Part shown: positions 26,021-35,624 of the stretch, piece after piece
Layout of the letters: each line of letters starts with the position of its first letter
Numbering within the stretch: the stretch's first letter is position 1
Assembly (NCBI RefSeq): GCF_016908375.1
Contig: NZ_JAFBDS010000016.1
Span: 1-40,186, forward strand
Reading direction: 5' to 3'
Length of the DNA: 40,186 bases
Source of the DNA: Amphibacillus cookii
GTDB lineage: Bacteria; Bacillota; Bacilli; Bacillales; Amphibacillaceae
Position numbers and translations under genes: made by a program
The notes under the pieces: generated by a model
What the model was told of the DNA's origin: nothing
The model's database searches: none
The model's input: only the letters and a program-made list of their open reading frames with translations

Positions 26021-29000
26021 ATGAAAGGCATTGATAAATATTTACTCGAGCATGACGATATCCAATCCGTTGTCACAGGTTTAGAAACGCATTTGCATGA
26101 ACAGCTTGTAACAGGGTTATCTGGGTCATCTCGAAGTATATGGGTGTCTAGCATCCATCATAGTGTAAAGCGTCGCGCATTGATTATAACTAATCAATTA
26201 ACACAAGCTCAACAATTATATGAAGACTTACTAGAACTATTAGAGCCAGACCATGTGCATCTTTATCCAGTTAACGAATTAATGGCTGCTGAGATGGCGG
26301 TGGCAAGTCCAGAGTTACGCAGTCAACGTATTTCTGCCTTATCTTTATGGTTGGAGCAGGACAATGGTATTTTAATAGCTCCGGTAGCCGCGTTAAAACG
26401 CATTTTACCCCCAGTCGATTATTGGAAACGATTTCGACTGCACTTTCAAGTAGGTAAAGTAATATCCATACAAGAGCACCTAAATATGTTAATACAAATG
26501 GGATACGAACGCGTTGAAATGGTATCGAACCCAGGAGAGTTTAGTATGCGGGGAGGTATCATTGATATGTATCCCATAACAGAAGATCATCCACTGCGGA
26601 TAGAATTATTTGATGATGAAATTGATTCTATTCGTTACTTTGATTCATCAACGCAACGATCTTTAGACAAGTTAAATGACATATCAGTGCGTCCAGTTAC
26701 CGAAGCGCTCTTAACTGACCAAGATATGAGTAGAGTAGCAGATCGATTGGAACAAGGATTAGCATATTCATTGAAAAAAGTAAAAGACCCAAAAGTAAAA
26801 GAACAGATCCATCAGCATTTGAGTTATGATTTAGAGCAGTTAAGAGCAAATACAAAATTTCAAGATATGTATAAATATAGTCAGTATTTCTATGAGACGC
26901 CTGCTAGTTTACTAGATTATTTAGGCGAAGTAGGTTATTTATACCTTGATGAGATTGGTCGGATACAAGAAACGGCGCAGCATTTGGATAAAGAAGAAGC
27001 AGAATGGCTTGAATCGATGATTACAGAGCATAAGATGGTCATTGATTTACCGATCTCTTTTGACTGGAATCATATCTGGGAAAGTATGAAGCAGCAAAAA
27101 ATATATTTATCTGTTTTTTTGAGGCATGTTGCTAACACATCACCACAGAATATTGTCAATGTTTCGAGTCGTGCCATGCAGCAATTTCATGGACAAATGC
27201 ATTTGTTACAGAATGAAATGAATAGATGGAAAAAAGCTGATTATTCTGTTGTCTTTATTGCGCCAACCCCAACTAGAGCTGAGAAGATTCAATCGATTTT
27301 AGCTGATTACCAAATTGAAGTTGGCTTGGCAGATGAAACCACACAATTGCCATTAAAGCAACCTGTTGTTATGGTAGGAACCCTCACAACAGGTTTTGAG
27401 TTGCCTTTGCATAGGTTAGCCATCTTAACCGATCAAGAATTATTTAAAGCGACATCAACACGGCGTAAGCCCAAGAAGCAAAAAATATCAAATGCGGAGC
27501 GTATTAAGAGCTATCAGGAGTTACAGGTAGGCGATTATGTTGTTCATGTCAACCATGGGATTGGTCGATTTGTCGGGATTGAAACATTAGAAGTGCAGGG
27601 AATCCATAAAGACTTTATGCTGTTAAAATATAATGGAGATGACAAGTTATTTGTCCCAATTGATCAAATTGACTTGGTGCAGAAGTATGTAGGTTCTGAG
27701 AGCAAAGAGCCTAAGCTTTATAAACTGGGTGGGACAGAATGGAAGAAGGTAAAACAAAAAGTACAGTCCAAAGTTGAAGATATTGCAGATGATTTAATTA
27801 AATTGTATGCAGAACGTGAAGCGACGAAAGGATTTGCCTTTGGAGAAGATACGGTTTTGCAACAGGAATTTGAAGCCGCTTTTCCTTATCAAGAAACAGA
27901 AGATCAATTACGTTGCATTGAAGAAATTAAGCAAGATATGCAAAAGTCTCGGCCAATGGACCGGCTACTATGTGGTGATGTGGGGTATGGGAAGACTGAG
28001 GTAGCGATTAGGGCCGCTTTTAAAGCTATTATTGAGGGAAAGCAAGTCGCTATTTTAGTCCCCACTACTATTTTAGCTCAGCAGCATTACGAGACCGTTT
28101 TAGAAAGGTTTCAAGACTATCCTATTGAGATCGGATTGTTAAGTCGGTTTCGATCTCGCAAGCAACAAACTGAGACGTTAAAAGGATTGAAAGAAGGCGT
28201 AATTGATCTTGTTATTGGCACACATCGTTTGCTATCTAAAGATGTTGAGTATAAAGATTTGGGGTTATTAGTAGTTGATGAAGAACAGCGTTTTGGTGTA
28301 AAACATAAAGAAAAGATTAAACAGTTAAAGACAAATGTCGATGTTTTAACATTAACCGCAACACCAATACCCCGAACACTTCATATGTCGATGCTTGGTG
28401 TCCGTGATTTATCTGTGATTGAGACCCCTCCGGCTAATCGTTTTCCTATTCAAACTTATGTATTAGAGTTTAACCCAATGTTTTTAAGGGAAGCGATTGA
28501 GAGAGAGATGGGGCGTGGAGGACAAGTCTTTTTTCTCTATAACCGGGTTGAAAGCATTGAACAAAAGGCGCAAGAAATTCAAATGTTGGTAGACGACGTA
28601 AAAGTGGCCGTTGCGCATGGGCAAATGAATGAAACAGAGCTTGAAAATGTGATGCTTGCCTTTCTAGCAGGTGAATATGACGTCTTGGTTAGTACAACAA
28701 TAATTGAAACCGGTGTGGATATTCCTAATGTTAATACATTGATCGTTGATCATGCAGATCGAATGGGACTAAGTCAACTTTATCAATTACGTGGCCGAGT
28801 GGGTCGAAGCAATCGCATTGCTTATGCCTATTTTACTTATCAAAAAGACAAAGTATTGACAGAGGTTGCTGAAAAGCGATTACAAGCGATTAAGGAGTTT
28901 ACCGAACTTGGATCTGGATTTAAAATTGCGATGCGTGACTTATCGATTCGAGGTGCCGGTAATATCCTTGGCGCACAGCAGCATGGCTTTATCGATTCTG

Positions 29001-29545
29001 TTGGTTTTGATCTTTATTCAGAGATGTTAAAAGAAGCAATTGAACGGAGAAAAAGCGATCGTCACCTTCTTGAAAGGAAAGCACCTGATCCAGAACTTCA
29101 GCTAATCTTAGATGCTTACATTCCTGATCACTATATTCAAGATGGCAAGCAGAAAATAAATATGTACAAAAGATTCCAATCAGCCGAAGATTTTGATACA
29201 TTAGCAGATATAAAAGATGAGCTAATTGACCGTTTTGGTGACTTCCCTGCGGAGGTGGAAAATCTTATTCAAGTTGCCCGTCTTCGTATTATTGCGAAAT
29301 CCCAACGTGTTGAAACACTGAAGGAGTTAAAGCAAAAAATTGTTATTAGCCTTGATGAAGAAGCGAGCCAACGCATTGACGGTGAGAAGTTATTTAACTA
29401 TGCCAATGATTTTGGAAGAATGCTTTTGTTAGGTACGGATCAGAACAAATTAACGATAACTTTTCATTTTGAAAAACGAACATACCCGGATCGATATCAG
29501 TTTGTCAGCTCATTTTTAGAGGCGTTGGAAAATTTAAAACAGTAA
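26021..29545 (+). CDS. mfd: Transcription-repair coupling factor Mfd
   Basis: Mfd removes stalled RNA polymerase and recruits UvrA to the lesion. The 1174-residue protein has the UvrB-like N-terminal module (EMAVASPELRSQR region). The RNA polymerase interaction domain begins at GDYVVHVNHGIGRFVGIE, and the RecG-like translocase has Walker A GDVGYGKT at residues 652-659 and DEEQ at 753-756. The TRG region is RDLSIRGAGNILGAQQHG. ATG 26021 follows AGGAGG by 6 nt; an upstream in-frame ATG at 25982 lacks a site. No terminator is evident downstream, only a family-A repeat. Confidence 0.97.
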   Translation: MKGIDKYLLEHDDIQSVVTGLETHLHEQLVTGLSGSSRSIWVSSIHHSVKRRALIITNQLTQAQQLYEDLLELLEPDHVHLYPVNELMAAEMAVASPELRSQRISALSLWLEQDNGILIAPVAALKRILPPVDYWKRFRLHFQVGKVISIQEHLNMLIQMGYERVEMVSNPGEFSMRGGIIDMYPITEDHPLRIELFDDEIDSIRYFDSSTQRSLDKLNDISVRPVTEALLTDQDMSRVADRLEQGLAYSLKKVKDPKVKEQIHQHLSYDLEQLRANTKFQDMYKYSQYFYETPASLLDYLGEVGYLYLDEIGRIQETAQHLDKEEAEWLESMITEHKMVIDLPISFDWNHIWESMKQQKIYLSVFLRHVANTSPQNIVNVSSRAMQQFHGQMHLLQNEMNRWKKADYSVVFIAPTPTRAEKIQSILADYQIEVGLADETTQLPLKQPVVMVGTLTTGFELPLHRLAILTDQELFKATSTRRKPKKQKISNAERIKSYQELQVGDYVVHVNHGIGRFVGIETLEVQGIHKDFMLLKYNGDDKLFVPIDQIDLVQKYVGSESKEPKLYKLGGTEWKKVKQKVQSKVEDIADDLIKLYAEREATKGFAFGEDTVLQQEFEAAFPYQETEDQLRCIEEIKQDMQKSRPMDRLLCGDVGYGKTEVAIRAAFKAIIEGKQVAILVPTTILAQQHYETVLERFQDYPIEIGLLSRFRSRKQQTETLKGLKEGVIDLVIGTHRLLSKDVEYKDLGLLVVDEEQRFGVKHKEKIKQLKTNVDVLTLTATPIPRTLHMSMLGVRDLSVIETPPANRFPIQTYVLEFNPMFLREAIEREMGRGGQVFFLYNRVESIEQKAQEIQMLVDDVKVAVAHGQMNETELENVMLAFLAGEYDVLVSTTIIETGVDIPNVNTLIVDHADRMGLSQLYQLRGRVGRSNRIAYAYFTYQKDKVLTEVAEKRLQAIKEFTELGSGFKIAMRDLSIRGAGNILGAQQHGFIDSVGFDLYSEMLKEAIERRKSDRHLLERKAPDPELQLILDAYIPDHYIQDGKQKINMYKRFQSAEDFDTLADIKDELIDRFGDFPAEVENLIQVARLRIIAKSQRVETLKELKQKIVISLDEEASQRIDGEKLFNYANDFGRMLLLGTDQNKLTITFHFEKRTYPDRYQFVSSFLEALENLKQ

Positions 29546-29815
29546 GGATGTATAGTTCCTGTTTTGGATAACCATACTAATTGCACAATTACTTATTTAT
29601 CGCAGATAACCGCCGCTCATCATTTAGGTGTGAGATAACGGATGCTATGTTCGGATTCACCCAATTGAAGGTTCGTTTTATACGATTAATAGTCTAGCGG
29701 TATAGGTCGATAAATAAGTCAGGGCTTTATTAATGCCAAGCAAGACCATGCATGAACACGTTTCGTTTTAAAAAAACGAATGAATAATTTAGCATAGAAA
29801 GAGAGGCTTCAACAC
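29546..29815 (+). other. Gap between mfd and spoVT
   Basis: No gene is seen. It holds a family-A repeat (29594-29683) and a short hairpin (TTCGTTT with AAACGAA, about 29762-29780) just before spoVT. A sigma-G promoter is expected for spoVT but I could not place one with confidence. Confidence 0.5.
29594..29683 (+). repeat. Family A repeat, diverged short copy
   Basis: TTTATCGCAGATAACCG at the left, GATAACGGATGCTATGTTC in the middle and AATTGAAGGTTCGTTTTA at the right align with the other copies. The central part is shortened. Confidence 0.65.
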
Positions 29816-30349
29816 ATGAAAGCAACAGGTATTGTTAGAAGAATTGATGATTTGGGACGCGTTGTTATCCCGAAAGAAATTAGACGCACATTAAGAATTA
29901 GAGAAGGTGATCCTCTAGAAATTTTTGTTGACCGCGAAGGGGAAGTTATTCTCAAGAAATATTCCCCTATTCAGGAATTAGGCAATTTCGCTCAAGAATA
30001 TACTGAAGCACTTTTTGATACGTTAAACAAATCGATACTCATCTGTGATCGTGATATGTTCATTGCTGTTGCAGGAGAAAGCAAGAAAGATTATATAAGT
30101 AAGAATGTTGCTGAATTAGTTGAACGTGTGATGAATGAGCGTAAGCCATTAATTAAAGAATCACATGTTGCTTTGGAGTTAGTTAAAGATCAGCCTGTCA
30201 TTAACGCTTCTTATGTCATACAACCGATCATTGCTAATGGTGATCCTGTAGGTGCTGTCATTATATACTCAAAAGACGATAAAGTAACTGAACAAGATAC
30301 GACTACGGTTGAGATTGCAGCAAACTTTTTAGGAAGACAAATGCAATAA
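29816..30349 (+). CDS. spoVT: Stage V sporulation regulator SpoVT
   Basis: SpoVT tunes sigma-G-dependent genes in the forespore. The 177-residue protein has an AbrB-like swapped-hairpin DNA-binding domain at residues 1-52 (KATGIVRRIDDLGRVVIPKE). A GAF-like C-terminal domain runs from about 56 to 177. It is a paralogue of AbrB encoded about 19 kb upstream. GAGAGG precedes the ATG. In B. subtilis yabM follows directly; here glcT-ptsG lies between. Confidence 0.96.
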   Translation: MKATGIVRRIDDLGRVVIPKEIRRTLRIREGDPLEIFVDREGEVILKKYSPIQELGNFAQEYTEALFDTLNKSILICDRDMFIAVAGESKKDYISKNVAELVERVMNERKPLIKESHVALELVKDQPVINASYVIQPIIANGDPVGAVIIYSKDDKVTEQDTTTVEIAANFLGRQMQ

Positions 30350-30420
30350 GGGACCAAAACGATCAGAATGTTTGCTTTGTCTCTTGCTTGATCTAATCTA
30401 GACAACCGCATGTTTACTAA

Positions 30421-30469
30421 AAAAACTAAGGCATTCGTGACTGCTAATTAACGAATCGTCTTAGTTTTT
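30421..30469 (+). terminator. Terminator after spoVT
   Basis: A long stem of about 17 bp with one bulge (AAAAACTAAG with CTTAGTTTTT at the base, ATTCGT with ACGAAT at the top) ends in a T run. Confidence 0.85.
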
Positions 30470-30590
30470 CGTGTTGAGAACATTCGGATTGTTTAAAATA
30501 TGGAATAAATAAAATTTTTCACTTGTCAAGATGATCATTTATCGCTACGATAGTATACGTAATGACATGTCAAAGATTTGGAGGAAAGCT

Positions 30591-31433
30591 ATGGAACAAG
30601 AGGTTATTGTTGAGAAAGCCCTTAATAATAATGTTGTTATTGCCAAGCACCCCCTCTATAAAGAGGTTGTTTTGATTGGTAAGGGAATTGGTTTTAACCG
30701 TTCCAAAGGTGACCCTGTTCCATCTGACCAAGCAGAAAAGACATTTTTACTTACCGATGAGCAAGAAATGGAACAATATATGTATTTAATAAAACATGTT
30801 GACCATGAACTTATGCAATTTTTAAATGATATTATTTTTTATATTGAAGAGCGGATGGATCGGCCATTAAACGAACATATCCATATCGCACTAACCGATC
30901 ACTTAACATTTGCAATTAGAAGAGCAGATCAATCGATACAATTTAGTAACCCTTTTCTCTTCGAAATTGAATCGCTTTATGCAAAAGAGTATCAGGTTGC
31001 TCGTGAAATTGTAGAAAAAATAAAAAAACATTTAGATATCTCTTTGCCTGATGGTGAAGTAGGCTTTATTGCTTTACACATTCATAGTGCAGTCACCGAT
31101 AAAAAGATTAGGGATTTAAATAAACATCACAAACTTATTTCGCAAATGATCGAAGTAATCGAAGATGGATTAGAAATTAAGTTAGTCAAAGGTGATGTCA
31201 ATTTTAATCGTTTAATTCAGCATCTACACCGAGCTATTGATCGTGTTTATCAAGGTGAAAAATTAGGCCAACAAAATAATTTAGAAAATGTATTGAAAAT
31301 AACTTATCCGCTGTGCTACAATCTAGCGTGGAAGTTAATAAAAGTTATGCAAAAACAGTTAAATCGCCCCGTTGATGAGACAGAAGTATTATACTTAACG
31401 ATTCATTTACAACGATTGACAAATACAACTTAG
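30591..31433 (+). CDS. glcT: PtsG operon antiterminator GlcT
   Basis: GlcT is a BglG/SacY-type RNA-binding antiterminator that switches on ptsG when glucose is present. The 280-residue protein has the RNA-binding CAT domain at about residues 1-58 (EKALNNNVVIAKH, IGKGIGFNRSKGD). Two PRD modules follow with conserved His (DHEL, HIHIALTDHL, ALHIHSAV, HLHRAIDRV), the sites of control by PTS phosphorylation. ATG 30591 has GGAGG 8 nt upstream; an in-frame ATG at 30531 does not. Its RNA target lies directly after its stop codon. Confidence 0.95.
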   Translation: MEQEVIVEKALNNNVVIAKHPLYKEVVLIGKGIGFNRSKGDPVPSDQAEKTFLLTDEQEMEQYMYLIKHVDHELMQFLNDIIFYIEERMDRPLNEHIHIALTDHLTFAIRRADQSIQFSNPFLFEIESLYAKEYQVAREIVEKIKKHLDISLPDGEVGFIALHIHSAVTDKKIRDLNKHHKLISQMIEVIEDGLEIKLVKGDVNFNRLIQHLHRAIDRVYQGEKLGQQNNLENVLKITYPLCYNLAWKLIKVMQKQLNRPVDETEVLYLTIHLQRLTNTT

Positions 31434-31435
31434 TT

Positions 31436-31528
31436 GCGTGTTACTGACTCGATCAGGCATGAGTGAAGAAAAACTTTAATGGCAGGCTACTACTGACCAT
31501 AAAGTTATCTTACTCATGCTTTTTTTTT
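31436..31528 (+). promoter_or_regulatory. GlcT antiterminator (RAT) overlapping the ptsG leader terminator
   Basis: The segment at 31437-31464 (GTGTTACTGACTCGATCAGG and the following CATGAGTG) is very close to the B. subtilis ptsG RAT as I recall it. It overlaps the 5' arm of a terminator whose base pairs GCATGAGT (31457-31464) with TACTCATGC (31511-31519), followed by nine T. GlcT binding would block the terminator. The site begins 3 nt after the glcT stop. Confidence 0.85.
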
Positions 31529-31707
31529 ACATATTAGAAGTATAAAATTTCAAAGTACTTGTACAGAAAAATGACACGATTTGTTAAAGACAAGCGAATG
31601 TGAATTTTTCAAATGGTGTGTGATCGATGAACTGTATTAGCCCTTATATTTTTTGTTTAATGACACAGACTAAGTTGATGTATAACTAATAAAAAGGAGG
31701 AATTAGG

Positions 31708-33735
31708 ATGGGAAAATCAAATCTTTTTGGTACCTTTCAAAAAGTCGGTAAAGCATTGATGTTACCGGTAGCCCTTTTACCAGCAGCAGGTATTTTACTT
31801 GCATTTGGTACAAGTTTTGCTCAAGATGATTTTGTTGCTAGGTTCCCTGTGTTTGGTAATGATGTTATTCAACAAATATTGCTAGTTATGAGTGAATCTG
31901 GTGGTGTTGTATTTGATAATTTGCCGCTTTTATTTGCAGTGGGAGTAGCGGTAGGTTTAGCTAAAGGTGATGGTGTTGCTGGGCTTGCAGCTATTATTGG
32001 TTACTTAATAATGAATGTAACCATGGGTGTGTTTGCAGGTGTAACACCAGAAATGGCTGAAGATAATCCAGCTTATGAACACATATTGGGGATTGATACG
32101 CTTCAAACAGGTGTGTTTGGAGGTATTATTGTAGGTGTACTTGCAGCCTATATGTACAACCGTTTCTTTAAAATTGAATTACCACAATTTCTGGGATTTT
32201 TTGCTGGTAAGCGTTTCGTACCTATAATTACAGCGTTTAGCTCATTAATATTAGGTATAATTATGGTGTTTGTTTGGCCGTATGCTCAAGAAGGATTAAA
32301 TTCATTATCTTATGTAATGTTGGAAACAAATAGAACCATCTCAACATTCGCATTTGGTGTAATTGAGAGGGCTTTAATACCCTTCGGTCTTCACCATGTA
32401 TTTTATTCTCCTATATGGTTTGAGTTTGGTGAATATACATCATCAGCTGGTGAATTAGCGCGTGGGGATTATACAATCTTTTTTGCTCAATTACGTGATG
32501 GGGTTGACTTTACAGCAGGTAGTTTTATGACAGGTAAATTTCCGTTTATGATGTTTGGTCTTCCTGCTGCAGCATTAGCGATTTATCATACTGCTAAGCC
32601 AGAAAAGAAGAAACTGGTTGGTGGTATTATGGCCTCAGCTGCGTTAACTTCTTTCTTAACAGGGATTACCGAACCACTTGAATTTTCATTCTTATTTGTG
32701 GCGCCGCTCTTATTCGGTATCCATACGATTTTTGCCGGATTATCATTTATGATGATGCATATTTTAAATGTTAGAATTGGGATGACATTCTCTGGTGGTT
32801 TAATTGATTTCCTTCTATTCGGTGTGATGCCTAACCGAACAGCTTGGTGGTGGGTGATCATTATCGGTCTCATCTTCAGTGTGATCTATTACTTTGGTTT
32901 CCGCTGGGCGATTCTGAAATTTAACTTAGCAACGCCTGGACGGGAAGATGAAGCAGATGATGATGGTCACGGCAATACCGGTTCTAGTGATGATCGTCCA
33001 TATAACATCTTGGAAGCGATGGGTGGCAAAGATAATATTACCAATCTTGATGCATGTATTACCCGCCTTCGTGTTAGTGTGGCCGATGTTAAAAATGTTG
33101 ATAAGAACCGCCTGAAAAAATTGGGTGCTTCAGGAGTTATGGAAGTTGGTAATAACATTCAGGCGATATACGGACCTGTATCTGATACGATCCGTGGACA
33201 AATGCAAGATATTATCGATGGTAAGGCGCCTCGTAAACAAGAAAAGTCAGAGGAAGAAATCAAACAAGAAGCGGTTTCTGTTGATTCCATTGATATGACA
33301 AGTCCAATGACTGGTGAAGCATTGTCTATTGAAGAAGTGCCAGACCAAGTCTTTTCTCAAAAAATGATGGGTGACGGTTTTGCAATCAAGCCAACGGAAG
33401 GTAAAGTCGTTTCGCCAGTTGACGGTAAAATTCTCAATATTTTCCCGACAAAACATGCCATTGGCATTCAAGCAGATAATGGCTTAGAGATTCTGATTCA
33501 TATCGGTATTGATACAGTAAAACTTGAAGGTAATGGTTTCACTCAAGTTGCTGAAGAAGGCCAAACCGTGAAAAAAGGTGATTTACTAATGGAAATTGAC
33601 TTAGACTACATTAGTGAGCACGCTACTTCAACCGTAACACCAATTATTTTCACAAACTTGGAAGAAGGAAAAACGGTAGAAGTACAACAAGGTGAGATTG
33701 AAATGAATCAAGCCGAGTTTGTTGCACTTAGATAG
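31708..33735 (+). CDS. ptsG: Glucose-specific PTS enzyme IICBA
   Basis: PtsG takes up and phosphorylates glucose. The 675-residue protein has the membrane IIC domain (about residues 1-405) and an acidic linker. The IIB domain carries the phosphorylated Cys450 (DACITRLR). The C-terminal IIA domain (from about 530) carries the active His598 (ILIHIGIDTVKL). The domain order matches B. subtilis PtsG. AAAGGAGG precedes the ATG. It is controlled by the GlcT-dependent terminator 180 nt upstream. Confidence 0.95.
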   Translation: MGKSNLFGTFQKVGKALMLPVALLPAAGILLAFGTSFAQDDFVARFPVFGNDVIQQILLVMSESGGVVFDNLPLLFAVGVAVGLAKGDGVAGLAAIIGYLIMNVTMGVFAGVTPEMAEDNPAYEHILGIDTLQTGVFGGIIVGVLAAYMYNRFFKIELPQFLGFFAGKRFVPIITAFSSLILGIIMVFVWPYAQEGLNSLSYVMLETNRTISTFAFGVIERALIPFGLHHVFYSPIWFEFGEYTSSAGELARGDYTIFFAQLRDGVDFTAGSFMTGKFPFMMFGLPAAALAIYHTAKPEKKKLVGGIMASAALTSFLTGITEPLEFSFLFVAPLLFGIHTIFAGLSFMMMHILNVRIGMTFSGGLIDFLLFGVMPNRTAWWWVIIIGLIFSVIYYFGFRWAILKFNLATPGREDEADDDGHGNTGSSDDRPYNILEAMGGKDNITNLDACITRLRVSVADVKNVDKNRLKKLGASGVMEVGNNIQAIYGPVSDTIRGQMQDIIDGKAPRKQEKSEEEIKQEAVSVDSIDMTSPMTGEALSIEEVPDQVFSQKMMGDGFAIKPTEGKVVSPVDGKILNIFPTKHAIGIQADNGLEILIHIGIDTVKLEGNGFTQVAEEGQTVKKGDLLMEIDLDYISEHATSTVTPIIFTNLEEGKTVEVQQGEIEMNQAEFVALR

Positions 33736-33767
33736 TGATTGTTAGCCATTCAGTATATCAAATTTGA

Positions 33768-33798
33768 CCTTGTACACATATGTGTACAAGGTTTTTTT
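33768..33798 (+). terminator. Terminator after ptsG
   Basis: A perfect 10-bp stem (33768-33777 with 33782-33791), an ATAT loop and seven T follow the ptsG stop by 32 nt. Confidence 0.93.
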
Positions 33799-34053
33799 GA
33801 TTGGACGTTAGTCAGCGAAGACTTGACTTACGTTACAGGGAAAGCATAACGCACTTCTGGGGTTTATGCTTTTATCACAACGGTGTTTCCGTTATTTCCT
33901 TTGTCTTTATGTATTTATCATATATTCACCAGTAGTTTGGTTAAGAGAGAGTGGGTGATGATTTTTTGGAATGGAAGTTAATATAAGCTAAGTTTTTCAA
34001 ATCATCGTGTGCTATAATGAAGTCAATTGTAAAGCTAGGAAGGTTCTTTTATT
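33799..34053 (+). other. Gap between the ptsG terminator and yabM
   Basis: No gene is seen. A second hairpin (AAAGCATA at 33841-33848 with TATGCTTT at 33865-33872) with a short T-rich tail may be another terminator. The yabM promoter lies at its right end. Confidence 0.5.
34010..34018 (+). promoter_or_regulatory. Extended -10 promoter of yabM
   Basis: TGCTATAAT is a perfect -10 hexamer with the TGN extension, 35 nt before yabM. The -35 region is poor. Confidence 0.55.
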
Positions 34054-35622
34054 ATGGATGAAAAATTTATAGAACGGCGCCAGCTTTTTCGAGGTGCCTT
34101 TTTACTAACTTATGCTGGATTACTTAGCAAAGTATTAAGCGCAGGTTATCGTATTCCTTTGCAAAATATTACCGGAGATGTGGGCTTTTATGTTTACCAA
34201 CAAATCTACCCGTTTATTGGAACGGCGACTGTTTTAGCTTTATATGGTTTCCCGGCAGCAATTTCGCGCTTAGTCGCAAATTATACAGGCCATTTACCAA
34301 AAAAGCTTAAACAATTGATTTTCATTCAACTTACTTTTTTTTCTCTAACGATTTTTGCTGTCATTTATATCCTTGCTCCGATAATTGCTCAAGTGATGGG
34401 AGATCAAGGTTTGACGAATGCAATTAAAGTGAGTGGGTGCGTTTTTTTACTTACACCATTTATCTCGAGTTTAAGAGGGCAGTTTCAAGGGGAAAATAAT
34501 ATGGTTCCTACAGCTGCTTCGCAAGTTGTTGAGCAAGTCATTCGCGTAAGTTTGATCATTGGAGCGGCTGCTTTTATTACTCAATTTGACCGCTCTCTTT
34601 ACGACGTTGGAACAGGGGCTGCACTTGCATCGATAAGTGGTGCTATGGGTGCTGTGATTATATTATTAATTTATAAAAAACGTTATCCTGATAAACAGCC
34701 GGTTGAAAAGGAAATAAGCACTAGTGGACGACATGTATTTTCGACCATTATTGGTTATGGAATAGTTATGGCCGTTAATCATATGTTATTGCTACTGCTT
34801 CAATTTATTGATGCGCTAACACTTGTGCCACAATTAGTTGGTGCAGGTATTTCTTTACATGAAGCACAGGCATTAAAGGGTATTTTAGATCGTGGTCAAC
34901 CTCTTGCACAGTTAGGCATTGTTATTGCTTCATCATTAACATTAGCTTTAATACCCTCTGTAACAAAAGCAAGGTTGGCCAAGGATCAAGAGCGCTTTTC
35001 CAGTTATATTTCTAGTACATGGCGTTTCACCTTATACCTAGCTAGTGCTGCAACAGCTGGATTGATTGTTCTTTTTCCAGAAATAAACACGGTGCTTTTT
35101 TTAGAGAATACGGGTACATTCAGTTTACAGATTTTTATGTTAACGATTATTTTTGCCTCGTTAGCTATTTCCACAGCGGCTATTTTACAAGGGTTAGAGC
35201 ATATCTTCCGTACAGCCTTATTTGTTTTAGTTGGTGTGATTGTGAAATTGTTGCTTAATCTATTATTTATACCGGTAATCGATATATCGGGAGCAGCGTT
35301 AGCAACAGTTATAGCGACGGTTGTGGTATTGGGGCTAAATCTTATCTATTTAAAAAAAGTTGTCCCTCATCAAAAGCTTATTGAAATTCCTTGGAAAAGT
35401 TTTAGCGTATCGTTAATGCTTATGATCATTGTAGTGTTCGGTTTTAATCAATTGTTTAAGACTTTATTCAGCTTTTTACCACGGTCAGGGCAGTTTCTTT
35501 ATATTTTACTATTTGTAATACTAGGCGTATGTGTTTATTTCAAGGCTTTAATTAAGCAAGGTGCTTTTACTGATCAAGAGCTTGATGTGTTACCGTTAAA
35601 ACGATTTTTAAAGAAAGGCTGA
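34054..35622 (+). CDS. yabM: MOP-superfamily polysaccharide flippase (YabM)
   Basis: This 522-residue membrane protein has about 14 hydrophobic segments and matches the MurJ/SpoVB/Wzx group of lipid-linked sugar flippases. It starts RRQLFRGAFLLTYAGLLSKV, typical of the YabM/SpoVB branch. YabM may act in cell-wall precursor export or sporulation; the substrate is not known from sequence. Its stop is 2 nt before yabN, so the yabM-yabN-rqcP genes form a tight operon. Confidence 0.9.
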   Translation: MDEKFIERRQLFRGAFLLTYAGLLSKVLSAGYRIPLQNITGDVGFYVYQQIYPFIGTATVLALYGFPAAISRLVANYTGHLPKKLKQLIFIQLTFFSLTIFAVIYILAPIIAQVMGDQGLTNAIKVSGCVFLLTPFISSLRGQFQGENNMVPTAASQVVEQVIRVSLIIGAAAFITQFDRSLYDVGTGAALASISGAMGAVIILLIYKKRYPDKQPVEKEISTSGRHVFSTIIGYGIVMAVNHMLLLLLQFIDALTLVPQLVGAGISLHEAQALKGILDRGQPLAQLGIVIASSLTLALIPSVTKARLAKDQERFSSYISSTWRFTLYLASAATAGLIVLFPEINTVLFLENTGTFSLQIFMLTIIFASLAISTAAILQGLEHIFRTALFVLVGVIVKLLLNLLFIPVIDISGAALATVIATVVVLGLNLIYLKKVVPHQKLIEIPWKSFSVSLMLMIIVVFGFNQLFKTLFSFLPRSGQFLYILLFVILGVCVYFKALIKQGAFTDQELDVLPLKRFLKKG

Positions 35623-35624
35623 GG

